Assembly (NCBI RefSeq): GCF_024323335.1
Contig: NC_066585.1
Span: 184,096,294 to 184,160,293 of the forward strand
Direction: 5' to 3'
DNA from: Lathyrus oleraceus
Lineage: Eukaryota; Streptophyta; Magnoliopsida; Fabales; Fabaceae
DNA length: 64,000 nt
Positions 23,914 through 36,212 of the stretch are shown here, piece after piece; the first letter of the stretch is position 1, and every line of letters starts with the position of its first letter. A program made the translations under genes and the position numbers. The notes beneath the pieces are model-generated. The model saw only the letters and a program-made list of their open reading frames with translations, made no database searches and was not told the DNA's origin.

Positions 23914-25156
23914 GGTAATCTACATAAGGATTAATGAAAAATAAGTATCATTAACATATTTAATTAGGCCTTTAATTAAACATGCTCCCACTATTTTACT
24001 CAAAACAAATGACCCTCATCATTTGATTCGGAAAATCCCGTTAGAAGATTTTCTAGTGGGTCGAGATCCATATTTCACTTCGTTCTAAGTCCGCGTAGGC
24101 GGATTACACAAAACTAGGTTATTTAGGTAGGAACTCCTTCCAATTGTATCTCATACAACTCTCGAAAATTTCAGCTGGGTGAATAACTCCTTATTCCAAT
24201 CCATCATATGGATCATTCCCAACTCTTGCTTCTAGACATATATAATATTATTATAATTAAGTTTGACCCATCGTTTTAGCAGTTGGATATTACAATTATT
24301 CCATCGCACCTTACCAATATAGAAAATGCACCTCGCGTAGGCGAAACCTACATTGTCCAATACTAGTCTTGATGAGTGTTAAAACTTGGAAAGCAAACAC
24401 ATATAATATTATTATAATTTGTTTAGTTAATTTTGACCCATTGTTTTAACAGTTGGATATTACAATTATCCCATCGTACCTTACTAATATAGAACATGCA
24501 CCTCGCGTAGGCGAAACCTACATTATCCGATACTAGTCTTGATGAGTGTTAAAACTTGGAAAGCATAAACTTAATATTTAATTTGAGGGAATTGCAATTT
24601 TTCTGATCTCACCGGCTTATTTATCATATAAATCGCCTCTCACATGCATCAACATACATTCACATGCATCAACATACATACATACATAATGAAACAGTTA
24701 TGGTCCCTAGCGCAATTGTTCTCCCAAGCCAATGAGAGAACCTAAGCTAACCTAATAACGATCTAAGCTTCTCCAAGCAAGATCTTCAAGGTTGTCCTCC
24801 TTTGGCACTGACTTCTTTGCTTTATTCATAACATTACATTACATAAAGAAACTCGTTTTACATACAAGGGAGTGAGATGAGAAAAGAAGTTACATTGAGA
24901 TTAAAAGAGAGGCACGACACGCAGGTCGTATTTTAAAACCAAAACAAAATAAAGGAAAACTAAGGCCATAACCGATCACCACAAGACAATAATAAACACA
25001 TTATTATTATTATCAATTTTAATTATTTTAATTAATTAAAACCAAATTAAATTTTGACGACCGATTACACTACGCAGAGTTAGCCGGGGATCCGCTGCCC
25101 GGTCAGCGGGAACGGGTGTTCCGCTGCCCGTTCAGCGGACGGGGGTCAAGGGGGCA
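23914..25156 (-). other. RE5 5' leader with a 170-bp tandem duplication
   Basis: No ORF is supported. Two copies of a 170-bp unit (about 24235-24400 and 24405-24566) share CACCTCGCGTAGGCGAAACC and a long downstream stretch ending AAAACTTGGAAAGCA. A partial third motif, CCGCGTAGGCGGA, lies at 24090. Near the LTR there are two GC-rich hairpins (see the separate entry). The primer site expected at the LTR edge is absent. Confidence 0.7.
25092..25139. repeat. Twin GC-rich hairpins in RE5 leader
   Basis: CCGCTG and CAGCGG enclose loop CCCGGT at 25092-25109. TCCGCTG and CAGCGGA enclose loop CCCGTT at 25120-25139. They stand out in otherwise AT-rich sequence beside the truncated 5' LTR. A packaging or dimerisation role would be speculative. 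Confidence 0.7.
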
Positions 25157-26419
25157 GCGTTTCAATCCTTTGGTGCAGATCTCTTGTAACGATCAAAACC
25201 TTGGATACAAATCCACGGAGCAATCACGGACGTTGAACGATGACAACGTCTCTACTCAGTCCACACGGACGGGTTTCTTCAATCTCAGTGCTAGCTGGTA
25301 CGAATGAAGGCTTTGAGTGAGAGAGAGAGGGAAACGAAATTCCAAGTCTTCACTTGAGTTTTAGTCTGAGTGACAATGCTTCTACCCAAGGGGTTCTATT
25401 TATAGAACCACTTGTGTGGGCTTCAAGCTAAAAAGCCCACGTAAGTGTATTTTGGTCCATATCTTATAATATGCCCAAAATCACTTAAGTATTTGGTACC
25501 TTACCATATTTCGTATTCTACTTAAGTACCCCGTGCCTTACGATGTTCCTTAGTTACTCTCTCTCTCATCAATCCGTCCTTTGTATGTGACCCTGTAGGT
25601 TTTCGCGACGTTGGCAATTATATTAAATCATGCATTTAACATAATAAATAGTGAGCGGTATCTAGCAACACATCACTGCTACCCAAGACACTAAAATGTC
25701 ATGTGATCTGACAAAACCTCCTGTGATAATAATTATGTGTATAATTACCCCTTTGCCCTTATGTCTATATTGAACACAAGGTATAGACCGTGTCATCCTT
25801 GTCCAGTTCAATATTGGGCCCATAGACATTTATCCTGTTACGCAGGATGGGCAAATTCCATCTAGGTCACTCATGTCCCTCAGCATGCTTCGTGGAGTAC
25901 CCATCAACTGTCTTTATGGTTATCCAGTTACGGACAACGTTGGATCAACAATAAAGCACTCGACTCTACATCTAGGATCCATAGTGGTTTTAGGTCGAAG
26001 AGTGGTATACACCATTATCACCATGAGAATAACTTATGACACTTTGCATAACTTTCTATATAGTATTCTCATAGCGGGTCAATCCGGTATAAATATTACT
26101 CTTAATATTCATACCTATGTTTAAGACTTGATAACTCTTTATCCATGATCAATGAGATGTGATCATCAGTCTACAAACATAATAGTCTTAATGCTTTAAT
26201 GTTATCCCACTTCACAATAAAGCTCGACTACGGATACTTTAATAATAGTGTCCTTATGTTTAACGTGATCTCATGATTAAGTCATACTTGATACATTAAA
26301 CGGACTAGCTATTCTAGGGACTTTATTAATCAAACATAATAAAGAAAAAGCCTTTTATTAATTAATAAATAATTCGATACAAGTACCAAAAGTATTGGCC
26401 TCTAGGGCTTACACCAACA
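25157..26419 (-). repeat. RE5 5' LTR, missing the U5 end
   Basis: It matches the 3' LTR from TTTGGTGCAGATCTC onwards and ends TTACACCAACA at 26419. The 84 bases present at 19138-19221 in the other LTR are absent, as is any TGGTATCAGAGC-like primer site. A deletion across the U5/primer-site junction is the simplest explanation. A minus-strand TATAAATA lies at 25397-25404. Confidence 0.85.
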
Positions 26420-26424
26420 AAGAG

Positions 26425-27655
26425 TACATTCTTGAATGAGTATATTTCTGAAGAAGTATATGTGCATCAAATTTTCTTGGTTTTGAAAGTTCTCAAAATC
26501 CTGATTTTGTTTTTAAATTGAAAAAATCTTTATATGGTCTGAAGCAAGCTCTTAGAGCTTGGTATGATAGACTAAGCAACTTTCTTTTGGAAAATGATTT
26601 TACCAGAAGGAAAGTGGACATAACTCTCTTTTGCAAAACCTTCAAGAATCATATTCTGGTTGTGCAAATTTATGTTAAAGATATAATTTTTGGTTCTGCT
26701 AATGCATTGTTGTGCAAGGATTTTACTAAGTCAATGCAGGTAGAATTTGAAATGAGTTTGATGGGAGAACTTAAGTTCTTTATGGGAATCCAGATTGATC
26801 AATGATCAGAAGGAACTTATATTCATCAGAGCAAGTACACAAAGGAACTTCTGAAGAAGTTTAACTTATCAGAATGTAAGCAAGCAAAGACTCCAATGCA
26901 TCCTACATGTATTTTAGAGAAATAAGAGGTAAGCAGTAAGGTAATTCAGAAGCTATTCAGAGGTATGATAGGCTCTCTTTTATATCTAACCGCTTCTAGA
27001 CCTGATATCTTATTCAATGTTTGCTTATGTGCTCGCTCACAATCAGATCCTATGGAAACTCACTTAACTGCTTTTAAGAGAATCTTTAGGTATCTGAAAG
27101 GTACTAATAATCTTGGTTTATTTTATAGAAATCAAGTGAGTAAAAATTAGTAGGCTATTGTGACGCTCACTATGTTGGAGACAAAATTGAAATAAAAAGT
27201 ACTTCTGGAAGTTGCCAATTTCTGGGAGACAACTTGATCTCATGGTCCAATAAGAGACAGTCAATAATTATGCTTTCAACAACCGAAGCTGAATATATTG
27301 TAGCTTATGGATGCAACACTCAGATACTCTAGATGAAGAGTCAGCTGGAAGATTATCAGATATCTGAGAGTAACATTCCTATTCTATATGATAATACTTC
27401 TACTATTTGTTTATCTAAGAATCCTATCTTGCATCCTAGGGCTAAGAATATTGAAATAAAACATCACTTTTTATGTAACTATGTTCATAAGGGTATTTTT
27501 CATTTAAAATTTGTTGATACAAACCATCAATGAGCTGATATCCTTATAAAACCCCTTGCTGAAGATAAATTCATGTTCATTTTGAAAAACTTATTTATGA
27601 AATTATGTCGAGAACTAAAAGATGTATTCAAAATGTTTAAGTCTTCAAAATATTA
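26425..27655 (+). pseudogene. RE4 pol, part 2: rest of RT and RNase H
   Basis: It resumes exactly after the RE5 target duplication. SLYGLKQALRAWYDRLSNF is clear reverse transcriptase. The catalytic YVDD box reads YVKDIIFG, so one of its two Asp is lost. SLLYLTASRPDI and the RNase H segment with STTEAEYI follow. Stops and slips at 26803, 26923, 27148 and 27327 break the frame. It ends near LAEDKF at about 27570. Confidence 0.8.
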
Positions 27656-27659
27656 GATT

Positions 27660-28092
27660 CTGAGATTGTTATTCTTTCTGATTCTGAAACATGAGCTTTC
27701 TGAAGTGAGGAAGGTTTCATGAATCAGAAAGGTTTTGATAAGAAGAAATGTTATCGATTTGTCTTCCTGATTCTGAACAGTTGTTGCATTAGATGGTTAT
27801 CTTTTCGTTTATTTCATGGGTGGTTCTTAGTGGCGACAATTGTCCCACTTTCTGAGCATGCGTGATAAAAGCGTGACACATTGGGTTTAGTAATTCTTAG
27901 AATTAGGCTTAAACTCTTATGCTTCCCCCTATAACTGTATATTTTCTATTTGTCATCATTGAATTTTTTTTTCTATATAAACCCCATTCACTCACATTTT
28001 CACATTACGCACACATTACTCCAACACTTTCAGTTTTTCAAACCTAAAACAACTCTCTATCTTTATGCAACTATTCTTCATCTTCATCTTCA
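27660..28092 (+). promoter_or_regulatory. RE4 putative internal promoter for the extra ORF
   Basis: It has a TATA element (TATATAA at 27974-27980), then about 110 bases of C/T/A-rich leader ending ATCTTCAATGG at the ATG. The block is conserved with 7740-8152 in RE2, including CACTCACATTTTC downstream of the TATA. Conservation between two diverged copies of a non-coding stretch suggests function. Transcription from it is inferred. Confidence 0.55.
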
Positions 28093-30083
28093 ATGGATGA
28101 ACAACAACAACAATCTCCAAGTTCTTCAAAGGGAAATGAAAGCAACGCCATCTTGGAAGGGATGCCTAAATTAACTTTTCACACTCCTGTCAACGAGTTA
28201 ATGGTGTTATGAGAAACCATCGTCGATTTCATTAATTAAAGGAAAATGGTTTTGATTTCTGTGAAACCTTGGAACTTCAAGGTTGGAAAACCTTCTTCGA
28301 GAGACTTACATGCCCAATATATCCAGTATTAGTGAAACAGTTATGCGTGCATGCCACTGCTGAAAAGGAAACTATTACTTCCCACATCATGAATAGGGAA
28401 ATAATTATTATTGAGAGGTTCATCGCTGATTTAATCTCTCACGATGGTAAAGGGAAAAGGATACACAGTGCGAAGATTAATGTCAGGAGATAAGCTGTCA
28501 TTGCTCCAATTATCTTTAAGGAAGAAACAAACTTTGAAGATGACAAAGGTCTTAGTGCTAAGGACTTGACTAGGCACCTAAGAGTTTGGTTCAAAATTAT
28601 CTTGGGTTGCATTCACCACAAGCCTAACACAAATAGTTATGACTACATCAACACTCATTAGAATTTCATGTTATTTTGTCTAGAGAAGGGTGTTAAGCTG
28701 AGATTTCCTTCTATTTTTTTCAAATTCATGAGCGATTCTATATAAGAATCCAGAACTGGTGGTTCTTCTAAGAAGACAAAGAGTAAGTTCATTCCCAACG
28801 GCATACTAATTTCTGACATTCTTGTGGAGAATGGTCTAGTAGATGACCTTCTGGTCAGTGGATTAATAGAAGAACTTGTGAAGGATGCTAGAAAGGTATT
28901 CTGGGGGGAAATATGAAGAGTATGAGTCTCATTTCCAGAATTCAAAGGCCATATTTCATTCTTTTTAAGGATGATATCTGTGGAGCAATGAATCCAGTTG
29001 ATGACTACCCAATCTTCACAAAGATTAATCCTCTAGAGGTTCTTATGGCATATCTGGAAAGTTGTCTAAGGGATGAACTTGAACCATTGGTGGGTCCATT
29101 CAACCTTCTTGAGACTTATCCTGATGTTCATAGGAAGAGAAAGAAGGAATTCATAGGAGATGGATCTCCTAGGGCTCAGAAGAAGAAGACGATTGTTTTC
29201 TTTCTAGATGAAGACGAGGTGCCTCTAAGTGAGCGCCAAAAAGTAATGCTTATGAAGGATACTTCTAGATTCATCCAGTCTTCTTCAAGAGCTTTTGATG
29301 TAGCATATGGTAAGCTTACTTCTGATAACACTCAATTTAATTATGATTCAATTATTTTTTAAAGGATCTTACCAATCCAACCTCCTCCTCCATCTCAACC
29401 AATTATTTCTAAACCTATCTCACTTCCACCACCTCAATCAATCACTATCAATGCTATCACAGAAACCTCCTTAGTTTTTGAACCTTTGATAGAACAGCAA
29501 CATATATCATTACCACCATCTTCTCCTCAGTTACTAAATTCACCTATCTCACCATCATGTATTTATGCTCCCCAACCAACAAATCCACATATCACAACCC
29601 CTATAACATCTCCCTCAAAAATTTCTGATGGACATGTTTCTGATGGAACTCTTGACAGGATGTTCGACTTTGAACCCGAACTAACTTCACCTTATCCTGA
29701 ATCACCTCCCATTGTTGTCCCATCATTTTCTTTTGTCTATGGTCCTGACTTTGATGAGTATAGAATCAACCTCATTGTTAACTACCCCAAACAACCACCA
29801 AAATCCTCCCATAACATTGGTAAGGTTCTAAAGAAATTTGAGTCAGAATCTAAAAGCCGTCTGCATCAAGCAATGATTGTCAGTCGTTATTCAGCAAATC
29901 CGGCTGCGAGTGGTTCGGCATGGGAAGCTTACAGAAGCTAGATGGATTCTAAGATTTCTAAGCTAAAGGATCTTGGGTATACTCTTGCTGAAAGAAAATT
30001 CCGTTATGGGTTCGTTCCCTTAATGGAATTCTTGAAGTTAAGAAACTCCCAACTTTGTCTTCCTGCTCCAAAAATCAACGAAG
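28093..30083 (+). pseudogene. RE4 extra (envelope-position) ORF, decayed and cut by RE6
   Basis: It starts ATGGATGAACAACAACAACAA (M-D-E-Q-Q-Q-Q). Early stops at about 28210 and 28237 and several slips follow. Recognisable stretches are at 28269-28493, 28913-29362 (ISRIQRPYFILFKDDICG, basic PDVHRKRKKEF) and 29486-29941 (Pro/Ser-rich). A C-terminal helix-rich part reaches 30083, where RE6 begins. It occupies the same place as the RE1 extra ORF. The family function is unknown; I see no membrane segment. Confidence 0.65.
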
Positions 30084-31290
30084 TGTAGCGGTAAATTCAG
30101 GATCATCAAGCTATGGATAAGATAGAGATCAAATAACAAGAGTCGCCACCGCGTTTTTATTGTTTCTAAGGGAAGAGGGAAAAAGTATGAACAAAACCCA
30201 AAAGTAAGAAGTTTTCAAATCAAAACTAATAAAATGTCAGAGATTTTAGGTAAGGGGGTTGGTTACATAGAGGGAAGGTGTTAGCACCCAAAGTGTCCTA
30301 GGTACTCCTAGGGAGCTCTTTTTGTGTGCATATGTATTTGGTACAAAAATGATGTTTACAAATAAATAGAATGGGGGGATGAGAAAAGAATTCATTAATT
30401 ATATTTTTTTTTGTTTGGTAAGACCTTCGGTCTTGTGCCTACGTACCAACATAAAAATGAGGGACCAAAACCTCGTAGTTCGTGATACAAATTTCAAAGT
30501 GGATGCATTGCTTTTAATAAAAATTAAGTTTGAAAGGCATAAAGGCCCAAAAATTATTTGAATGAGTTAGTTCTTTTTTGGCTTTTTGAAAGTTTAGGTC
30601 AAGTATAGTTAAGTCTATTTACAAGTTTGATTAAGAACAGGAAGTTTGAAAATTCAATGGCATAAGGCCAAACTTTCTATCTTTTTTGCAAAATGGTCAA
30701 AGTTTAGGACAAAATAAGTTCAATCAAAGAAGATTTTGAAAAGGTAGGGAGAGATTTTGAAATTAAAGAAATGGGGAGAAGATGAAAAGACTAATCCTAT
30801 GCAAAAAATTAACAGTTGAGAGTTGAAAAGATCTAACCAAAGGGGTAGAAATCCAATAAACAAGAATGTCACTAGAAACCCATAATTCCCTTGGACATTT
30901 AGAATCAAGCAACACACAAATACACAATTATTATCTTTAAGAGCAAAGGCATCAAATAAAGATAGTCACATCCAAGCTTTAGCCATTCCATGATCTTCTT
31001 CAAACTTAGCCCATGTAGCAGATGAATTCCACAAGTCAAAGATTCAAAATGACAGCTACACAATGATCATGTTGCAGATGAACTTAGAGGGATCTTGAAT
31101 GATGTATCAGATGAAGTTTCAAATTTAGCGCTATGTTAAGCAATTGTAATTGGACTTATGTAGAGGTCATAACTATTTGAGGTCAGGCAATAAAATGTTG
31201 GTGTTAATGCATGTTAGACACATAGTATTATGGACTATGCTCATGAAACATACCACACACAAAATAAATATGCAAAAGGTGTGGCCTAAT
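30084..31290 (-). repeat. RE6: terminal 1.2 kb of a minus-strand Ogre LTR
   Basis: In plus orientation it starts TGTAGCGG, the reverse of an Ogre LTR end. It carries CCTAGGTACTCCTAGGGAGC and TAGCGCTATGTTAAGCAAT, both reverse complements of RE7 LTR landmarks. It is broken off at 31290 where RE7 starts, so RE7 most likely inserted into it and the remainder lies outside the window. The bases CGAAG at 30079-30083 would be its target duplication. Small ORFs within are chance. Confidence 0.8.
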
Positions 31291-34200
31291 TGTAAGACCC
31301 CAATTTTGTCCCTAAGATCCCTCATGGCATCATAACATTGCATTACATAGCCTCAAATATCATTGAGCATCTTGGTTCTTTTTCCCTTTGGGTGGGACTT
31401 CTTGAGGGTGGTTTGAGATCACCAAGCATGCTTGAATTGTATATAATTGCTTTTCTTATCTTTATTACTAACCAAAAGCACAAAAATATGTCACTAACAT
31501 CTTTTGTTTGTAGCTTGAGCAATCACAAGGTCTAGAGCTTCAAGGAGATCATTGGAACAAAGACATGGTCAAGAGGAGATGATAGCAAGCATGGTAATGG
31601 TTCCCAAAGCTCTAATCCATCAAATGTGCCTCCCTAGTACATCAATGCATCATTTTGATCAAAGCAAGTCAAAGGATTTGAGGTTTGTTCCCCAGAGAAA
31701 CCCTAATTCATCTGTGCATCACAATGCCTTGCCCATGAAGCAACCTCAGCCCATGGTCAAATACAATCAAGGGAACTTCTTTAATTCATCATTTCATGCA
31801 TACTTGAACTTATTTGAGTGTCCTCAATCATCAATTCATCAAGGTATGAGGTGTGGACTTGAAAAGTTGATTAGTCAATTCATCTGACTATCTTGAAATG
31901 CACTGAGACCTAACTGTTTATGTGTTGGTAAAATAGAGATGGTCCCAAAATAAAAAATGTTCTTAAGGACAATATTAACAACTTTCATGTTTATCAAAAT
32001 TTGATTTGAAGCTAGGAAGACCATCTTCCATTCCAATACATTATAGGTCATTTTGACTGAAACCCTAATTGTGGGTCAACTTCCCAAGGACATAACTCAT
32101 TCATTTTTTATGATTTTTAGGTGGGATCAAATGCATTGGAAATATTGAGATGTATACTTCAAATGTTATATGAAAAAAATCTCAAAATATCAAAGGAAAA
32201 ACATGTGATAATGCAAGACATTATAGGTCCTTTTTGGCCAAAGGCATTAAAAGTCAAAGAAGTCCAACTTCAAGTGCCCATAACTCCTTCATCAAAAATC
32301 CAAATGATGCAAAATTTAAGTCCATTATGATTGTCTTGAAAATACCTACAACTTTTATTTTGGAGGTTTTTCCATTTGAAGCTTGCATCATAAAAATAGA
32401 AGGGCTTGAAAGTTGGCCAATTTTAGAAACCTTGCCTTGACATGTTTTGCATATCACACTTTAAACTCAAATTTCATAAATTTCCACATTCCAATGGATT
32501 TTTGACCAACATAACATTTGTTCCTCATACAAAGACCTTTCCAACCATTACCCATATGCCTATGCTTGGATTTTCTAAATGGTACTTTCGAAGAGATGAA
32601 TTTTTAGGTACAAAGAAGGAATTCACTTGAAATCTTGGTGCATAAGCAATTGCCTTGCAATTCACACGTCCAATTCCATCTGGCTGGTGTGCAGAACTCA
32701 TTTGGCATTGTTTTTGGGCCTTGTGCATGATCATGCAAGCCCATGCAATGAAGCTTCACATGCCATGTACACGGATCCTTTCACACTCTCCTTGCCACTT
32801 CCTCTATAAATAGAGACCTCATTCCCTCCATTTCACACGCCCAATTCAACCTGAAATGTTGTAGGATTCTCTCCCTAACCATCACTAAAGAAGCAATTGC
32901 ATTTTTCTCAAAAAATTTCAGATCTAGAATTCAACTTCATCTGGTTGTATTCTTAGATCTAATGCTTCTAGACCTTCATCATACACTTCATTGAACTTCT
33001 GTTTTGATAAAGCAAGCAAGGCATCATGTTGAAATCACCAGAACTCAAGCTTACATTTCAACTGGTATTTTCTTCGATTCTCTTAATCCATTGACCTATT
33101 GGCTTAGATTTTATGTTGGCTGAAGTCCTCTCAATGGAGGCATCATGTTTATGCTTTTAATTTTTGAAATTCATTGAGTTCATGATGAACACCAGATTTT
33201 TCCATCTCTGATTTCTCACACTATAGAGATCTAGAAGGAAAATGGATGGTATAGGGATGATGTACATCATCCCAGCTTTCTAATGATGTATAGATCGCAC
33301 GTTTTGGTTGCCTTTTGAATTTCTGCAGCTCTGGCTGGAATCCTGAAGCTCACCGGAGAAGACGGTGGCTCTGGTGGCTTCATCATCTCTAGTTTGAATC
33401 CTGGCCATTGGATCTGTTTTCCAGATTGAATCTCAGCCCTTGCTTGTTATGACTTCTAATTCTTTCCCATGCGCGTACATTGACCGTGGATCACCATAGG
33501 CGCGTGCCTTATGAGCGTGTGATCTGCCAGCTCAATTAATGAGCTCATATCTAACGCTCCACGTTTTTTTGCATTTTTATTTTCTGGTTTTAATTTCTTT
33601 AATTCCAATTATTTTCAAAAATCAATATCTCTTTCATTTTTTATCCAAAAATTATGGGACCAATTGCATTATTTCCCAAATAAATTCTAGTTTCCATTTT
33701 TGATTTTTAATATTTTTTATTTCATCATTTGATATTTTTTGTGAATTTTCTCTTTTCTGGGTATTTTTAATTCATTTTAAATAGTTTTTGATATTCAAAA
33801 AATACAAAAATATTTTCCTAACCTATTTGAATGATGATGGATCTATGAAAAATATTCTCATCAATTTTTGAATTGATTTGAGATTTATTTGAGATTTTAG
33901 TTCAATTAGGTTATTTTTATTCATTTTTAATTGATTAAAAATAGTTTCTGAGTTTTAAAAATGCTGAAATTTTTTGTCAAACTTTGTTTGACCTTGTTGA
34001 ACTTAGGATAAATCACTTGGACCTTTCAAGGTTGATTTGAAGTGATTTTGAAGTTTGACCTTTCTTTAATATTTTAATTCAAGTTTGTTTTAAATATTAA
34101 AAGATGCCAAAAATAGTTTATTCATTTCTTGACTTTCAATATTCATCTCACTTCTGTTTTTGATTGTTTGACCTTGACTTTCAATGTTATTGGTCAACAT

Positions 34201-36188
34201 ATGAGGATTGGTACATGGTATATCATTTAATGCACTTTTATTTTGCCATTTCCATTTCTCGTATCCACCTTCTCCTTCTTCTTCTACTTCTTTTCTTTTT
34301 GATCAATGAGTTGAAGATTGATAAGTTAGCATTGATTAGGGAGATTTAACCTTCCTTGATTCAAATCTAATTCATCTTGATCAATTGATCAAGTGAATGG
34401 CTTTGCATTAAGGATAGGTTGTCTTTTAAATCATGCAAAAGGCTTAAACCAATATAAGATCATTTCTCTTCTTCTTTTTGGCATGGCAAGTTGTTGGAAC
34501 TTGGTTCACTAATCAAGACTCCTAACTTGTGTTTGTTGCCTACATTATTATTGACCGGCCTCAGATAGTTGTGACTTCTACATAAGTCCAATTACGATTG
34601 TTTAACATAGCGCTAAATTTGCCTTATGGCACACTAACTACTAACACTAACTATTGACAATTAACATTTACTTTATGCAATTTACTTTTATGCAATTTAC
34701 TATTCTTGCACATATTATCCATTTGCTTTTCTCTTTGCTCATTTGAGCACATGTTTATGTTAATGCCATTTGCCTTTTGCTCACTTGAGCACATAATTGT
34801 GTATATACTATTTTGCTTGTGTTTTGTTTTGATTATTGTGGACCAAATATAAAGAAATGGACTTAGTTTCTAGGACTTTCCCTATGCAAAGAAATGGAGA
34901 ATTTGGACTTAGATTCTAGGACCTTCCTTATGCAAAATTGGAGTAAAAGGATCTTAATGATGAAGATGGATTGGAAGGACCATATCTCTAAACTCACTCT
35001 TGTCCATTCTTGTTTTACTTCATGGAACTTTTGATGTGTGTGCTTTTGTGCTAGGAATTCCCATTTGAGCTTAATTGGAGGACCATTGCCATGTTCATCT
35101 AAAGAAAGAGATGCAAAAGCCATTGAAGGATACTTAGAAGCAAGACCTTGTGTTTGATTGCTTGAAATATTTTCTTTGTGGTTGCTTTGTTCCAAAGGAT
35201 AGGAGCTACTTGGATCATCAATATAATCTCAAGAGAGGAACTCCTAGTGTGGTTTCATTTCTTATCCCTCATCTTTTTGCTTTGCTTAGTACTTAGCCTT
35301 TCTTCTTCTTCTCTCCACTCTAACCCAAGCCAAAACCATTTGTTGTGTAAACATTTAACCTTTGTTTTCAAACATTAGAAACCTAAACCCCTATGCTTTT
35401 GATTTTCAAACTTTCTTTTCATAACACTTATTTTGAATTGAATATTTAAGTCAACTTTGACCATTTTTGTATATACTTCTAATTAGTAAATATAACCCAT
35501 TCAAATGTGCTTTTGTGGTTCCAATGGCCACTTTCTTAAATCAATTTTCCATAACCTTTAGCTATTAGGTTTGAGTTATCTTTGTGGTAGATGTAATACT
35601 CACCTATATCCTTAGTGATGGACAATGAGTCTTCCATGCTTATTATAGGGTTAACCCCTCACTAGCATGTTGAAGCTATCCTCACATGGTGGATTTGTGG
35701 TTTGGTTGAGTTTTCTCCCTTTGATAACAAAAGACCTTAAGGCTTTTGGACCAATCAATTTACCAACTCATTTTGAGATTTTTACCCCGAACTACGAGGT
35801 TTTGATCCTAATCTTTTTTAAGATGTTACGTAGGCAATGGGTCTATCCATCCAAACACAAAAAATGTAAATAACTTGTATATTCTCCTCTCATCTCTTCA
35901 ATCATGTTTGCACAAACAAAATTTCACAAAACAACAACCTTTACAACAAGTATGAAAAGGGCTCCCTAGGAGTACCTAGGATGTTTTGGGTGCCTAACAC
36001 CTTCCCATTACATAACCAACCCCCTTACCCAGATCTCTGTTTCTTTTACTAGTTTTGTTAAAACTATTAGGTTTTTGTTCGCTTTCTAACCATTCCTTTA
36101 GATAAATAGAAGTGTGGTGGCGACTCGGCTTGTATGATTTACCTTGGAGTTAGTCAATATCTCTAATGGTAACGAATACCCCGCTACA
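31291..36188 (+). repeat. RE7 5' LTR (4898 bp)
   Basis: The ends are TGTAAGACCC and CCCCGCTACA. A TATA box (TATAAATA) lies at 32805-32812. The long U5 holds no supported gene; ORFs of 60-110 codons occur on both strands by chance. TGGCGACTC at 36118 is a second primer-site-like sequence 77 bp before the true one. Confidence 0.93.
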
Positions 36189-36194
36189 GAAAAG

Positions 36195-36212
36195 TGGCGA
36201 CTCTGCTATGGA
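36195..36212 (+). other. RE7 primer binding site (tRNA-Arg type)
   Basis: TGGCGACTCTGCTATGGA lies six bases after the LTR end. Compared with RE9 (ending GCTGGGGA) two G are changed (GG to AT), which would weaken primer pairing. Confidence 0.88.

Larger units (their letters stand above)
19138..26419 (-). mobile_element. RE5: TNT1/Angela-like Ty1/copia retrotransposon, 7.3 kb
   Basis: It is flanked by a perfect 5-bp duplication (AAGAG). Sense is minus: LTR ending at 26419, leader, gag-pol in one frame, polypurine tract (minus GCTAGTGGGAGAT, directly left of 20517) and 3' LTR to 19138. LTR ends are TGTTGGTGTAAGC and ...TCCTTCA. The 5' LTR lacks its U5 end and the primer site, so this copy could not now be copied. 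Confidence 0.95.
14610..30083 (+). mobile_element. RE4: decayed SIRE-like copia interrupted by RE5 and cut by RE6
   Basis: The order is 5' LTR, tRNA-Met primer site, gag, protease, integrase, reverse transcriptase (split by RE5 at 19138-26419), RNase H, a promoter-like spacer and an extra ORF. The extra ORF is entered by the minus-strand Ogre LTR RE6 at 30084. The many stops and slips throughout make it one of the older elements here. Its 3' LTR is outside the window. Confidence 0.85.

Noticed and set aside
28913..29941. Possible host gene with a nuclear-type basic motif and a Pro-rich region
   Set aside because: It lies between RE4 RNase H and RE6, where SIRE elements have their extra ORF, and shares the YLE..PLV motif with the RE2 copy.
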